This document shows, in pieces, positions 33,299 to 42,630 of a DNA stretch of 64,000 nucleotides. Every line of letters starts with the position of its first letter. Within the stretch, counting starts at the first letter, position 1. The stretch lies in NCBI GenBank assembly GCA_902790905.1, contig CADATO010000003.1:19156-83155 (forward strand). The letters are read 5' to 3'. The stretch is from an uncultured Eubacteriales bacterium (GTDB lineage Bacteria > Bacillota > Clostridia > Peptostreptococcales > Anaerovoracaceae). The position numbers were made by a program, and so were the translations under genes. A model generated the notes under the pieces. That model was not told where the DNA came from. It ran no database searches and worked only from the letters and a program-made list of their open reading frames with translations.

Positions 33299-35494
33299 AT
33301 GTCAGTTTTGTCTAGTCGTAAGAGAGCAGTCATTATATTTGCAGTGGTTCTTCTGTTGCTTGGAATCATGGCAATGCAGCCGCCTGTAGACAGCTATGCA
33401 GCGCCTACGCGGTTCACTCTGTCTCAGGCTACCTACCCTACTGCGCTTAAACAGGGGACTTCATTCAGCCTTCGCGGTACTCTCACCGGGGTGAATACGA
33501 TCACGAAGGTAGAGGTGGGAGTCGCTGCCTCTTCGTCCGGAGCTTATCTGAACGGGTTTTATTATGTTAAATCCGGATTGAACGGGAAGAGTTTTAGCAT
33601 ATCGAATGCGGACAGTTCATTGAAATTCGGGAACCTGTCTCCCGGCAGTTACTACTACCGGATAACCGCCTATGACGGCCAGGGCAGTGAAGTGGTACTC
33701 AACCAGCCGTTTACGGTTTCGGGCACACAGACCACAGCGGCAACAGGAACGTGGAAGAGAGAAGACGGGGCATGGTACTACTATTATCAGAATGGCTCGA
33801 AAGCAACAAACGGCTGGGTGCATGACGGCAAAGGATGGTGCTGGCTGGATGGCGACGGAAAACTCGTCACCAACCGGTGGTTCATGTATAAAGATGTGTG
33901 GTATTACCTGAAATCCAGCGGCTATATGGCAGCAAATGAATGGGCGAAAGCCAGCAAGGGATGGTGCTGGATGAACAGCGATGGCAGGCTTGCTGTCAGC
34001 AAGTGGGTCTGGTACAAAGATTTCTGGTATTTCATCAAAGATGATGGATACATGGCTGCCGATGGATGGGCAAATGATGGAAAAGGTTGGTTTTGGACAG
34101 ATAGCGAAGGCAGACTGCAAACCAGCGCATGGGTCAAATCCAATGGGGCCTGGTATTATATGCAGCCCAGCGGGTATATGGCTGCAAACAGGTGGATCAA
34201 TGACGGCCGCGGCTGGTGCTGGATGGAAAAAAGCGGACGGATGGCCGCAAACAGATGGGTCAAAACAGGCGGTCAGTGGTATTATCTGAAGTCCAGCGGT
34301 TATATGGCTGTTGGGCAGTGGTTTCATGATGGGGTAGGTTGGTGCTGCGCAGATAATGATGGCTTGCTGATGACAAACTGCTGGTTTAAATCCAACGGAG
34401 TCTGGTACTATTTTAAATCCAGCGGATACATGGCAGCCAATGAGTGGATCAAGGACAATGCAGGCTGGTGGTACTGGATAGACGCAGAGGGGCATTATAT
34501 AACAAATGCCTGGATTGGCAATGCGGATGAGTGGTATTATATGGGGTCGAATGGGCATATTGCAAAAGGCCCGTTGGGATTCGACGACTATCTCGACCAG
34601 GCAGGATTTCCGGACAGTTACAAACCGGCGCTGCAGCAACTTCATAAGACACACCCGAAATGGGTTTTTTATGCCGATGCGACGGGTGTTTCATGGAATG
34701 ATCTGATGACAAAACAAAAGGTTGTAGGGCGGAATCTTGTTGAGCCTACAAGCAGCGCTTCATATATCAACCAGGCATATGTCGGCAGTTCGTTTGACGG
34801 CCGGTGGAAACAGGCTTCCGATGCGGCAATCGCCTACTATCTGGATCCCCGGAATTTCCTGACGGAGAGCGGAATATTTCAGTTCCTCGACCAGCGAAGT
34901 GCGTACAACCCCGGGACAAAAGAGCAGATTGAAACATTGGTGTCATCAAATAGCTGCTTTATGAACACGGATGACTATATTTCCTGGATATACAATGCCG
35001 GGAAAAATTCCGGCGTGAACCCCTGCGTATTAACAGCCATGGTCATTATGGAACAGGGTTGGCGGGGAACCAGTGATCTGATCAGTGGAACGAACAGCAG
35101 TTATCCGGGCATCTACAATCATTTCAATGTCGGCGCCTATACAGCCGGCGGAATGAATGCGATTACACGCGGCCTCTGGTGGGCGAGCGGGGCAGGTTCC
35201 GGCGCCACTTCTTTCGGACGCCCGTGGAACACCGTCGAAAAGTCTCTGACCGGTGGGGCAGCACATTATAAATCTGGATATATCGATAATAACCAGTACA
35301 CATATTACACCAAAAAATTCAATGTCATGAACGGCACATCCGAGGTTGGTACACACCAGTACATGACAAACGTAGATGGTGCCTATTATGAAGGGGCGAT
35401 TGCAAAAGGTGCTTATGTGAATGACAATACGAGGGTTGTTTTCCGTATTCCGGTGTTTAATAACCTGCCATCTAAGGCCTGCCCGAAACCGTAG
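33299..35494 (+). CDS. Secreted glucosaminidase-type autolysin with choline-binding-type repeats
   Basis: Cell-wall hydrolase of about 731 residues from ATG 33299 (MSVLSSRKRAV), preceded by AAGGAG at a rather long 13-base distance. An in-frame TTG at 33275 lies inside the hairpin's T-run and is less likely. Parts: signal peptide to about 35 (PPVDSYAAP); an Ig-like domain to about 140; about fourteen 20-residue aromatic/glycine repeats; then a catalytic domain (about 440-731) with DPRNFLTESGIFQFLDQ and LTAMVIMEQGWRGTSD, where the glutamate is the likely catalytic acid of a GH73-like N-acetylglucosaminidase. The exact glycosidase class is inferred. It heads an operon with the cohesin-domain and LCP genes. 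Confidence 0.85.
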   Translation: MSVLSSRKRAVIIFAVVLLLLGIMAMQPPVDSYAAPTRFTLSQATYPTALKQGTSFSLRGTLTGVNTITKVEVGVAASSSGAYLNGFYYVKSGLNGKSFSISNADSSLKFGNLSPGSYYYRITAYDGQGSEVVLNQPFTVSGTQTTAATGTWKREDGAWYYYYQNGSKATNGWVHDGKGWCWLDGDGKLVTNRWFMYKDVWYYLKSSGYMAANEWAKASKGWCWMNSDGRLAVSKWVWYKDFWYFIKDDGYMAADGWANDGKGWFWTDSEGRLQTSAWVKSNGAWYYMQPSGYMAANRWINDGRGWCWMEKSGRMAANRWVKTGGQWYYLKSSGYMAVGQWFHDGVGWCCADNDGLLMTNCWFKSNGVWYYFKSSGYMAANEWIKDNAGWWYWIDAEGHYITNAWIGNADEWYYMGSNGHIAKGPLGFDDYLDQAGFPDSYKPALQQLHKTHPKWVFYADATGVSWNDLMTKQKVVGRNLVEPTSSASYINQAYVGSSFDGRWKQASDAAIAYYLDPRNFLTESGIFQFLDQRSAYNPGTKEQIETLVSSNSCFMNTDDYISWIYNAGKNSGVNPCVLTAMVIMEQGWRGTSDLISGTNSSYPGIYNHFNVGAYTAGGMNAITRGLWWASGAGSGATSFGRPWNTVEKSLTGGAAHYKSGYIDNNQYTYYTKKFNVMNGTSEVGTHQYMTNVDGAYYEGAIAKGAYVNDNTRVVFRIPVFNNLPSKACPKP

Positions 35495-35544
35495 AGGGAT
35501 GGCTGGCAAGAAGCTTTCCGGCAATATGTGATTGGAGATTTGAA

Positions 35545-36216
35545 ATGGGATATGCAGTGAGGGATAAAAAAGAAATACTAAAGATCCGCTGGTTACTGGC
35601 TGTAATCATCCCGGTCATTTGGTTATTTGGTTACATGCAGTCCGCCTATGCCGTCGATGCATACATTGATGCACAGCCGGCAGATGTCGAAATCGGACAG
35701 GATGTTGAAGTGACCGTTGTCTTCAGCGGCGACAATGTGGGGCGTGTCAGAGCAGTACTGGAATATGATCCGAACGTGCTGAGTTACCAGGGCGATGGAG
35801 ATGACAGCGGGACGGTTTCTCTGTCTATGGCAGGAACGGGGGATAGTATTGTTTATCAGCTCCCATTTAAAGCTGTGGGCGCAGGCGATTCCACGCTGAG
35901 CATGACACCGCTGGATGCCTACGATTTGGATGAAATGAACGTGCCGCTTCCGGAGCAGCAGACAATGTCGGTCAAAGTATCGGCCCCGGAAGGAGCGAAG
36001 CCGGATACTGCGGCGCAGACCGAAAAAACCGAGCAGCCGGATCCGGATGTGCAGGAAACGCAAAAGCCGGCGACGGATACTGACAATGCCGGGAAAACTG
36101 ATAAGGAAGACAAAGAAGAGCACACCCGTTCAAATCTGACCATTTGGCTGCTTGGAGGAGTGGTACTGGTTTTGGGTGTTGTATTAGCGGTGCTCGTTGC
36201 ACGCAGAAGGAACTGA
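35545..36216 (+). CDS. Membrane-anchored cohesin-domain protein
   Basis: A 223-residue exported protein: signal peptide or N-terminal helix (to about 35, MQSAYAVDAY), a cohesin-like beta domain (about 36-145, with VEIGQDVEVTVVFSGDN, ALEYDPNVLSYQG and QTMSVKVSAP), a Thr/Asp/Glu/Lys-rich spacer, and a C-terminal TM helix with an RRRN tail. Cohesin domains bind dockerins or act as scaffold modules. No dockerin is encoded in the window. It starts 50 bases after the glucosaminidase and precedes LCP by 25, so it probably belongs to the same wall-assembly operon. Confidence 0.75.
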   Translation: MGYAVRDKKEILKIRWLLAVIIPVIWLFGYMQSAYAVDAYIDAQPADVEIGQDVEVTVVFSGDNVGRVRAVLEYDPNVLSYQGDGDDSGTVSLSMAGTGDSIVYQLPFKAVGAGDSTLSMTPLDAYDLDEMNVPLPEQQTMSVKVSAPEGAKPDTAAQTEKTEQPDPDVQETQKPATDTDNAGKTDKEDKEEHTRSNLTIWLLGGVVLVLGVVLAVLVARRRN

Positions 36217-36241
36217 GCAGTCATTAAGCCGGGGTAATCAT

Positions 36242-37315
36242 ATGAGTGATAATAACAGTAGAAAAAGCAACGCGGGAAAAAGGCGGGTTAAAAAATGGCA
36301 GAAGATCCTGATTGCGGTCTTATCGGTATTACTGATTGCCGCAGGAAGTGCTTATGGTTTTGTCATGCACAAACTGAACCAGATTGAAAGAGATCCGGAT
36401 CTTGACCTAAGCGCACTGAAGACGGTCGAGGTGCCTGACTACCGCAACATTCTGCTTTTGGGCATAGACACCCGAAATATGGATGTTGCAGATGGTTCGC
36501 GTTCTGACGCGATTATGATTGCAAGCATTAACGAGAGCAGCAAGGAGGTCAGAGTCACCTCCATTTATCGGGATACACTGCTGAAGATGGGGGATTGGGA
36601 CAGTTACGAGAAGGTCACGCACGCGCATGCCTATGGCGGTGTAGAAATGACGCTCCAAACGCTGAATCAGGCACTCGATCTGGATATGACCGAGTATGTG
36701 GAATTCAATTTCAAGGCTGTAGCGGATGCGGTGGATGCAGTCGGCGGTATCACAGTTGATGTGAAAGAAAGGGAAATCGAGCAACTCAATAAATACACGA
36801 TCGAGTCGGCTAACAGTATAGGAAAAACCGACTACCATCTCGTGGAGGAACCGGGAGAGCAGGTTCTGGACGGTGCACAGGCGGTATCTTATGGCCGGAT
36901 CCGCAAGGGTGTGGGTGATGATTATAAGCGAACCGAACGGATGCGGATCGTGATGGAACTGCTGCTGGAAAAAGTCAAGCAGATGAGTGTGAGCGAGATT
37001 AACGATCTGCTGTCAATTGTTCTTCCGCAAATCAAAACAAACTTGACAAATACACAGATTCTAGATTTAATGGCTGATGTGAATAAGTACGAGGTTACTG
37101 ACAGTATCGGGTTCCCATTCCAGAAATACGGGACCTATATTGACGGTGTCTCGGTAGTAGTGCCGCTTGACTGGGAAGCAGATGTCAGTCGTTGGCATGA
37201 GAAGATGTTCGGTCAGACGGGGTACGAAGTCAGCCCGCAGGCCAAAGAAATCAGCGACCATATCAAGGCAGAAATGCTTGATGAGGCCAGGCCGGACGAG
37301 GACTACGAATACTAG
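36242..37315 (+). CDS. LytR-CpsA-Psr family glycopolymer transferase
   Basis: LCP enzyme of 357 residues from ATG 36242 that attaches undecaprenyl-linked glycopolymers to peptidoglycan. One TM helix (about 20-42) precedes the LCP domain with NILLLGIDTRN (about 75), GSRSDAIMIASI, VTSIYRDTLL, the KVTHAHAYGG segment, and GRIRKGVGDDYKRTERMR (about 214-231), which holds the conserved arginines that bind pyrophosphate. An upstream TTG in frame lies inside the previous gene and is rejected. Given the leg/LicD locus, it may anchor that polymer. Confidence 0.9.
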   Translation: MSDNNSRKSNAGKRRVKKWQKILIAVLSVLLIAAGSAYGFVMHKLNQIERDPDLDLSALKTVEVPDYRNILLLGIDTRNMDVADGSRSDAIMIASINESSKEVRVTSIYRDTLLKMGDWDSYEKVTHAHAYGGVEMTLQTLNQALDLDMTEYVEFNFKAVADAVDAVGGITVDVKEREIEQLNKYTIESANSIGKTDYHLVEEPGEQVLDGAQAVSYGRIRKGVGDDYKRTERMRIVMELLLEKVKQMSVSEINDLLSIVLPQIKTNLTNTQILDLMADVNKYEVTDSIGFPFQKYGTYIDGVSVVVPLDWEADVSRWHEKMFGQTGYEVSPQAKEISDHIKAEMLDEARPDEDYEY

Positions 37316-37429
37316 ACGGCAGAGGATCGTCCGGGCATTCAGGAAAACCGTTAAAACATAATATTCAGATCAAAAGCAACCAAAGTTCATTCTCAAGAGA
37401 TTGATCTGTTTTATTGGGGGCTTTTGATT

Positions 37430-38583
37430 GTGAATTCATTAGATCAGAATATTTGGGTGTATCGGGCAACACCGATGTTCAGTAAAGAGAACCGGGACTG
37501 GTCAGTTGACCTGCTCCGCGTGTTTTCGTGCTTTATGGTCTGCATTGTGCATGCGGCCGGAAGAACATTGCCCGGCTACTATGATTCCGTCGTGCTTGGT
37601 TCAACGGATTGGCTGTTCGTCACATTGTACCGTGGAATATTTGCTTCAGGCACGGTGCTGTTTGTCATGATCAGCGGGATCTTTTTTCTGTCGCCGGAAA
37701 GAAATGTGACAGCAAAAAAGTCTGGACTAAAAATGTGCCCAAAATGGCTGCCGCCTATATTGGCTGGAGTTTTCTCTACGCATTCTATGAAATACGGCCC
37801 CACAGTCTAAATGAGATCATGTCGGGTACGTTTATCCGGCAGTGGCTGGAACAACCGGATCATATGTGGTACATCCCGATGATCATCTCTCTCTACATCA
37901 TTGTTCCGCTTTTGCGTTACATCACGGCGTCGCAGGATGAGAAACTGTTCAGGTATATTGTGATCATTTTCATCGCAGGAATCGCAATTCATACAGTTTT
38001 TGATTTCCCGGAGCTGCCGGCAATGCAGAAATGGACGCAGAATTACATCTATCCGGCTCTGTGGGCAACTCCTTATTCGATCGTTTGCCAGTATATGTTC
38101 TGGATGTTGTTCGGGTATATTGCGTATACATACAGGCCGCGAAAACAGGTCCGGCTGGTACTGTATGGCCTGGGGCTGCTCTCTGTAGTTCTCTTTGAAA
38201 TCATCAATTATGTGTATTTCACTGAAACCGGAGCCGCATCGGCATCTAATCTGGTACAGAAATTCAATTTGCTCATGTTCTTTAAGAACGTGTCAATTTT
38301 CTACATTTTCATATGCGGTTTTGAGGATATTACTTTTTCAGATAGAGCAAAAAAGTGGATTGCAAAAATGTCCAGTGCAACGTTGGTCATCTATCTAGCA
38401 CACTGGCTGATCCACTCGATTCTGTTTGATCACGGATTCCTTTATACAGGGAAAATGTGTTTGCCCATCACTGCAGCGGCATGGGTGTATGCGATCATTT
38501 CATTCGTGGTGGGACTGGTTCTTGCAGAACTGACACATCTTGTGCCTTGGAAGAAGGCCTGGATAAAGGTGAGAGGTTTATAA
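37430..38583 (+). CDS. Acyltransferase-3 family membrane protein, frame interrupted at an A6G run (possible -1 frameshift)
   Basis: Ten-helix O-acyltransferase of about 384 residues, split between two frames. The N-terminal frame (WSVDLLRVFSCFMVCIVHAAGR, with the catalytic-type His) runs to about 37720. The rest (KMAAAYIGWSFLYAFYE to the end at 38583) is in the -1 frame. The switch falls at A-AAA-AAG (37714-37720), which lies in the zero frame exactly as in dnaX frameshifting, with GGAAAGA 11 bases upstream. Without a shift the product stops after about 126 residues. GTG 37430 is preferred because GGGGG (37416-37420) is 9 bases upstream. Alternatives are a one-base loss in the A run, or a sequencing error. 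Confidence 0.75.
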
Positions 38584-38612
38584 AAAAAGATGCCGCAAGC
38601 GGCATCTTTTTT
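38582..38612. terminator. Bidirectional terminator between the acyltransferase and hprK
   Basis: AAAAAAGATGCCGC and GCGGCATCTTTTTT form a perfect stem with an AA loop. It serves both converging genes. Confidence 0.92.
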
Positions 38613-38615
38613 ATG

Positions 38616-39626
38616 TCACAGCTGTTTCAGCCCGTACATTTCACGAAGCTGCGGGGTGACGTCCTTGACCATGTTGGAGTCCGTGTCGTCGCCCGCGTCT
38701 TCGGCCATTTTGGCGTTCATGCGGTCGCAGAGTTCCTGGGCGGCGTTGTAGCCCATGTATTTGGCGCGCGCGTTGACGGCGGCGCCCTCCACGATGATGG
38801 CGACGTTGCGGCCGGGGCGGATCGGGATGGTGTGGCTGACGACACTGATGCCCAGGAAATCAGTGTGCTGTTCGTCGAGCCCGAGGCGGTCGTAGGAGTC
38901 GTCCTTGTCGTATTCCTGCAGGGTGATGGCAAGGTCGATATTCATGGTGTCCTTGACGCTCTCCACGCCGAACATGTTCTTGATATTGAGGATGCCGATG
39001 CCGCGCAGCTCAAGCAGGTGTCGCGTGAGCTCCGGCGCGTAGCCGACCAGGGTCGCATCGGAGACTTTGCGGATCTCGACGATGTCGTCCGAAACGAGTC
39101 TGTGGCCGCGGCGGATGAGCTCCAGGGCTACCTCCGACTTACCGATGCCGCTGTCTCCCATGATGAGCACGCCGATGCCGTATACATCGACAAGGACGCC
39201 GTGCACGGTCACGCGCTCTGCGAGCTGGACTTTGAGCCAGCGGGTGAGCTCGGCGGTGAGGCTGGTGGTCGTCTTCTTCGACACGAGCAGCGGGATTTGG
39301 TTGCGGTGGCAGGCGGTGATCATGCCGATGGCGGGTTTGTTGTTATTGGCGTAGATGAGGCAGGGCAGGTTGTGCGATGTGAATTCATCGTACGCGGCCC
39401 GTTCCTTCTCACTGTCGAGGCTCTTCACGTAGGCGGACTCGACGTTGCCCAGGACCTGGACGCGGCCCTCGTCGAAGTCGTAGTACCAGCCGGTGAGCTG
39501 CAGGGCGGGGCGGTTGATCTCCCAGGTCTCGATATATCTGTCATCGGTGGGGATCTCCGGAGTGAGGTTCTCAAGGCCTTCTTTTTCGATGAGATCGGTG
39601 ACGGAGATCTTGACGTTGTTTGCCAT
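38616..39626 (-). CDS. hprK: HPr kinase/phosphorylase
   Basis: Bifunctional enzyme that phosphorylates or dephosphorylates HPr at Ser46 to control carbon catabolite repression. 336 residues from ATG 39626, set by AAAGGA. The N-terminal domain (VTDLIEKEGLENLT) is followed by the kinase domain with P-loop LIMGDSGIGKSEVALELIRRGHRLVSDD (about 165-192) and the family signature near ELRGIGILNIKNMFG (about 217-231). A longer frame upstream lacks homology and is rejected. Adjacent to central-metabolism genes (gap) but not co-transcribed with the NhaD-like gene. Confidence 0.95.
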   Translation of the reverse strand: MANNVKISVTDLIEKEGLENLTPEIPTDDRYIETWEINRPALQLTGWYYDFDEGRVQVLGNVESAYVKSLDSEKERAAYDEFTSHNLPCLIYANNNKPAIGMITACHRNQIPLLVSKKTTTSLTAELTRWLKVQLAERVTVHGVLVDVYGIGVLIMGDSGIGKSEVALELIRRGHRLVSDDIVEIRKVSDATLVGYAPELTRHLLELRGIGILNIKNMFGVESVKDTMNIDLAITLQEYDKDDSYDRLGLDEQHTDFLGISVVSHTIPIRPGRNVAIIVEGAAVNARAKYMGYNAAQELCDRMNAKMAEDAGDDTDSNMVKDVTPQLREMYGLKQL

Positions 39627-39748
39627 GGCGATTCCTTTCTGGTATGCCGGCAGGGCCGGCTGACGTCCGCACAGATTGCTGGTGCGGAGCGATGCTTGTA
39701 TCTTCAGTATAGGAGCAACGGCGGCGGAATTCAATTGCAAAGCGTATG

Positions 39749-39781
39749 AAAAAGACCAGCCCCGACGGAGCTGGTCTTTGT
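39749..39781 (-). terminator. Terminator of the NhaD-like gene
   Basis: On the minus strand AAAGACCAGC and GCTGGTCTTT form a 10-base stem followed by TTC. It lies about 55 bases after the transporter stop. Confidence 0.8.
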
Positions 39782-39833
39782 GGTTGGTGTGATATCGCTG
39801 CGCTGCAGGATGCAGTATGCGCAGATGCGGCGA

Positions 39834-41189
39834 TCAGTGGCCGTACCGGACGAACAGCATGATCATCGAGATCGCGATGACGATGATCGTAGCAGGAGCA
39901 CTGTACTTGCAGTATTCGCCCCAGCCGATCGGACGGTCGTTCTCCGAGGAGACGGAGCAGCCGACGACGTTCGCGGATGCACCGATCGGGGTCGCGCTGC
40001 CGCCGATGTCGGTACCCATGGACAGTGTCCATGCCAGCGTGGAGAGGTCGAAGCCTTCGACCATGGCGAGGTCCTTGATGATCGGGACCATGGTCGCTGC
40101 GAACGGGATGTTGTCGACGAACGCACTGGCGATCGCGGATACCCAGAGGATGATCGCGATGGTGATCAGCAGGTTGCCGCCGCTGACCTTCGCAATGAAG
40201 TTCGCGATGAGTTCGAGGATGCCTGTCTGCTCGAGGCCGCCGACGACGATGAAGAGGCCGACGAAGAACAGCAGGGTCTTGTAGTCCACGCCAGCCATGA
40301 TGTCCTTGAGCGCTTTCGCGTAGACGATCGCGGTGACGATGGCGACGCCGATGCCGATGGTGGCAACGGTGAGGCCGGTCTGTGCGTGGGTGACGAGCAG
40401 GACGACTGCGATCGCGAAGATGATGACGCTGGCGAAGAAGTCGCGCTTGCTCTGGATGACTTCATTCGGTTCCGGATACTCGAGCAGGGACGGGTCTTTG
40501 ACTTCGCTGCGGACCTTCTTGTGCATGACGATGTAGAAGTAGACCAGCGTGAAGATAAGACCGACGCCTGCGATCGGACCGGTGTTGGTGATGAAGTCGC
40601 CGAACGAGTAGTGCAGCGAGGTACCGATGATGATGTTCGGCGGGTCACCGCACATGGTGGCCGAGCCACCGAGGTTGGCGCAGAAGACTTCTGCAATGAT
40701 CATCGGGCCCGGATCGAACCGCAGGAGTCTGGCCAGCTCGATGGTGGCGCGGGCCAGGAACAGGATGACCGTGATGCTGTCGATGAACATCGCCAGCGCC
40801 GCGGACAGTGTCATGAATGCGACGAGGATCTTGACCGGGTCGTATTTGACGGCCTTGGCGAGGGTCAGGCAGAGCCATTTGAAGAAGCCTGCATGTCCCA
40901 TGCCTTCGATCATGACCATCATACCGCCGATGAACAGGATCGTAGCCCAGTTGATACCGCTCGATTCTTCGGTGGCTTCGTGTGCCGCATACCAGAACGA
41001 CGGATGGAAAATGTTCTTGAATGCCAGTGTGTCAATGATCGCCTGCGGGCTGCGCATGCAGACGCCGAAGACGAGAACGATCATCAGAAGACCGGCGCCG
41101 AGGGTGATCAGGTGCCGCGGGATCTTCTCCATGACGATCATCACGAACATGACGATGAAGATACTGACTGCGAGGATTTGCGTAATCAA
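39834..41189 (-). CDS. NhaD/ArsB-like ion transporter (IT superfamily)
   Basis: A 451-residue membrane protein with about twelve helices in two repeats. The motif MFIDSITVILFLA (about 134-146), the GGSATMCGDPPNIIIGTSL loop (about 172-190), and the mirrored SAFVDNIPFAATMVP and GGSATPIGASANVVG segments identify the NhaD/CitM/ArsB group. Probable role: sodium/proton antiport; arsenite or dicarboxylate transport are alternatives. The start is a TTG preceded by AAGGAGG with 7-base spacing. No gene is co-transcribed. A promoter lies about 130 bases upstream. Confidence 0.85.
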   Translation of the reverse strand: MITQILAVSIFIVMFVMIVMEKIPRHLITLGAGLLMIVLVFGVCMRSPQAIIDTLAFKNIFHPSFWYAAHEATEESSGINWATILFIGGMMVMIEGMGHAGFFKWLCLTLAKAVKYDPVKILVAFMTLSAALAMFIDSITVILFLARATIELARLLRFDPGPMIIAEVFCANLGGSATMCGDPPNIIIGTSLHYSFGDFITNTGPIAGVGLIFTLVYFYIVMHKKVRSEVKDPSLLEYPEPNEVIQSKRDFFASVIIFAIAVVLLVTHAQTGLTVATIGIGVAIVTAIVYAKALKDIMAGVDYKTLLFFVGLFIVVGGLEQTGILELIANFIAKVSGGNLLITIAIILWVSAIASAFVDNIPFAATMVPIIKDLAMVEGFDLSTLAWTLSMGTDIGGSATPIGASANVVGCSVSSENDRPIGWGEYCKYSAPATIIVIAISMIMLFVRYGH

Positions 41190-41317
41190 AGCGTCCTCCT
41201 TCGAATGATTAGTAATGGCTGTCTTTCACTCATGTGTGAATCGGAATCGCACAGCAACCTGCCCGGCTGCCTGTGCGGGCATCGATGTTTCGCAAAAAAA
41301 CATAAGGATGCACATAA

Positions 41318-41346
41318 ATTATAGCAGTTACCGTGACAGATTGTAA
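41318..41346 (-). promoter_or_regulatory. Promoter of the NhaD-like gene, in the 309-base gap to gap
   Basis: Reading the minus strand, TTACAA (41346-41341) and a perfect TATAAT (41323-41318) are 17 bases apart. This leaves a leader of about 120 bases in which I recognise no known riboswitch. The rest of the 41190-41498 gap holds the gap terminator and two copies of the GCGATTCC octamer (41243 inverted, 41418 direct). Confidence 0.65.
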
Positions 41347-41451
41347 AGTTCCTCGAGTGTTGATTTTTCAATATTTATTGTCAAAGATTTATCAAAAGAG
41401 CACAGATATCGCACAGAGCGATTCCATGTGAAAAAACTGGACCAGAACGTG

Positions 41452-41487
41452 CGAAAATAAAATAAGAGCCCTGCGGACAGGGCTCTT
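41452..41487 (-). terminator. Terminator of gap
   Basis: On the minus strand AAGAGCCCTG and CAGGGCTCTT form a perfect 10-base stem with a 4-base loop, followed by ATTTTATTTT. Confidence 0.9.
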
Positions 41488-41498
41488 GCAGGCGCCTC

Positions 41499-42518
41499 TT
41501 AGACGAGGGTGCCCAGGTGTTTCATGGTGCGGATGAGCTGGCTGACGTAGCTCATCTCGTTGTCGTACCACGCGACGATGCGGACTTCGTAGATGTGGGT
41601 GCCGCACTTTTCGGCCAGGGTCTGGGTCGCGTCGAACAGCGAGCCGTAGCTGATGCCGATGATGTCGCTGGAGACGAGTTCTTCTTCGGTGTAGCCGAAG
41701 GATTCGCTCTGCGCCGCCTTCATGGCTTCGTTGATGCCCTCGACACTGACGCTGTCGGTCATGTCTTTGAGGGTCGCGTCCAGGATGGTGATGGAGCCGG
41801 ACGGCACGGGCACGCGCTGCGCACTGCCGATGAGTTTGCCGTCGAGTTCCGGGATGACCAGGCCGATCGCCTTGGCTGCGCCGGTAGAATTCGGAACGAT
41901 GTTGATCGCGCCGGCTCTTGCGCGGCGGAGGTCGCCCTTTCTGTGCGGGCCGTCGAGGATCATCTGGTCGCCGGTGTAGGCATGGATGGTGGTCATGAAG
42001 CCGGTACGGACTTCTCTGTAGTTCGCCAGAACTTTGGCCATCGGGGCGAGGCAGTTGGTGGTGCAGCTCGCGCCGCTGACGATGTTGTCGTCCTTGGTCA
42101 GGGTCTCGTGGTTGACGCCGTAGACGATGGTCGGCAGGTCATTGCCGGCAGGCGCGGAGATCAGGACCTTCTTGGCGCCCGCGTCGATGTGCGCCTGGGA
42201 CTTCTCTTTGGACGTGTAGAAGCCGGTGCACTCGAGGACGATGTCGACGTCGAGTTCCTTCCAGGGCAGGTTCTTTGCATCGGGTTCTTTGTAGATGGGA
42301 ATGTCGCGGTCGTCGACCTGGATGCTGTCCCCGTCCGAGGAAATGTCATGGAAATCCGCATAGCGGCCCTGCACAGAGTCATACTTGAGCAGGTGCGCGA
42401 GCATCTTCGGATCGGTCAGGTCGTTGATCGCAACGATGTCGATGTCCTTGTCCTCGTGCATCTTGCGGAAGGCCAGGCGTCCGATGCGGCCGAAGCCGTT
42501 GATTGCAACTCTTGTCAT
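41499..42518 (-). CDS. gap: Glyceraldehyde-3-phosphate dehydrogenase
   Basis: Glycolytic NAD-dependent enzyme, 339 residues from ATG 42518, set by GGAGGTGG seven bases upstream. The Rossmann start is [14 protein letters not shown]. The catalytic cysteine lies in [12 protein letters not shown] (about 150-161), with the phosphate-binding TGAAKAIG segment and the C-terminal [12 protein letters not shown]. It follows a DeoR-type regulator gene on the same strand after 112 bases, which may control it. Confidence 0.97.
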   Translation of the reverse strand: MTRVAINGFGRIGRLAFRKMHEDKDIDIVAINDLTDPKMLAHLLKYDSVQGRYADFHDISSDGDSIQVDDRDIPIYKEPDAKNLPWKELDVDIVLECTGFYTSKEKSQAHIDAGAKKVLISAPAGNDLPTIVYGVNHETLTKDDNIVSGASCTTNCLAPMAKVLANYREVRTGFMTTIHAYTGDQMILDGPHRKGDLRRARAGAINIVPNSTGAAKAIGLVIPELDGKLIGSAQRVPVPSGSITILDATLKDMTDSVSVEGINEAMKAAQSESFGYTEEELVSSDIIGISYGSLFDATQTLAEKCGTHIYEVRIVAWYDNEMSYVSQLIRTMKHLGTLV

Positions 42519-42630
42519 GTTTTCCACCTCCATGGTATAGCAGTGTTGATTGTGTACGTTTGTTTATTGAGACCGGGTCGTATGCCGTTCGAGGAATCGC
42601 TCAGTTTGCGCATTCAGCGCAGCGTTCCCG

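Noticed and set aside
41190..41310. Sodium or lithium riboswitch in the leader of the NhaD-like gene
   Set aside because: No conserved elements of those classes could be recognised in the 120-base leader.
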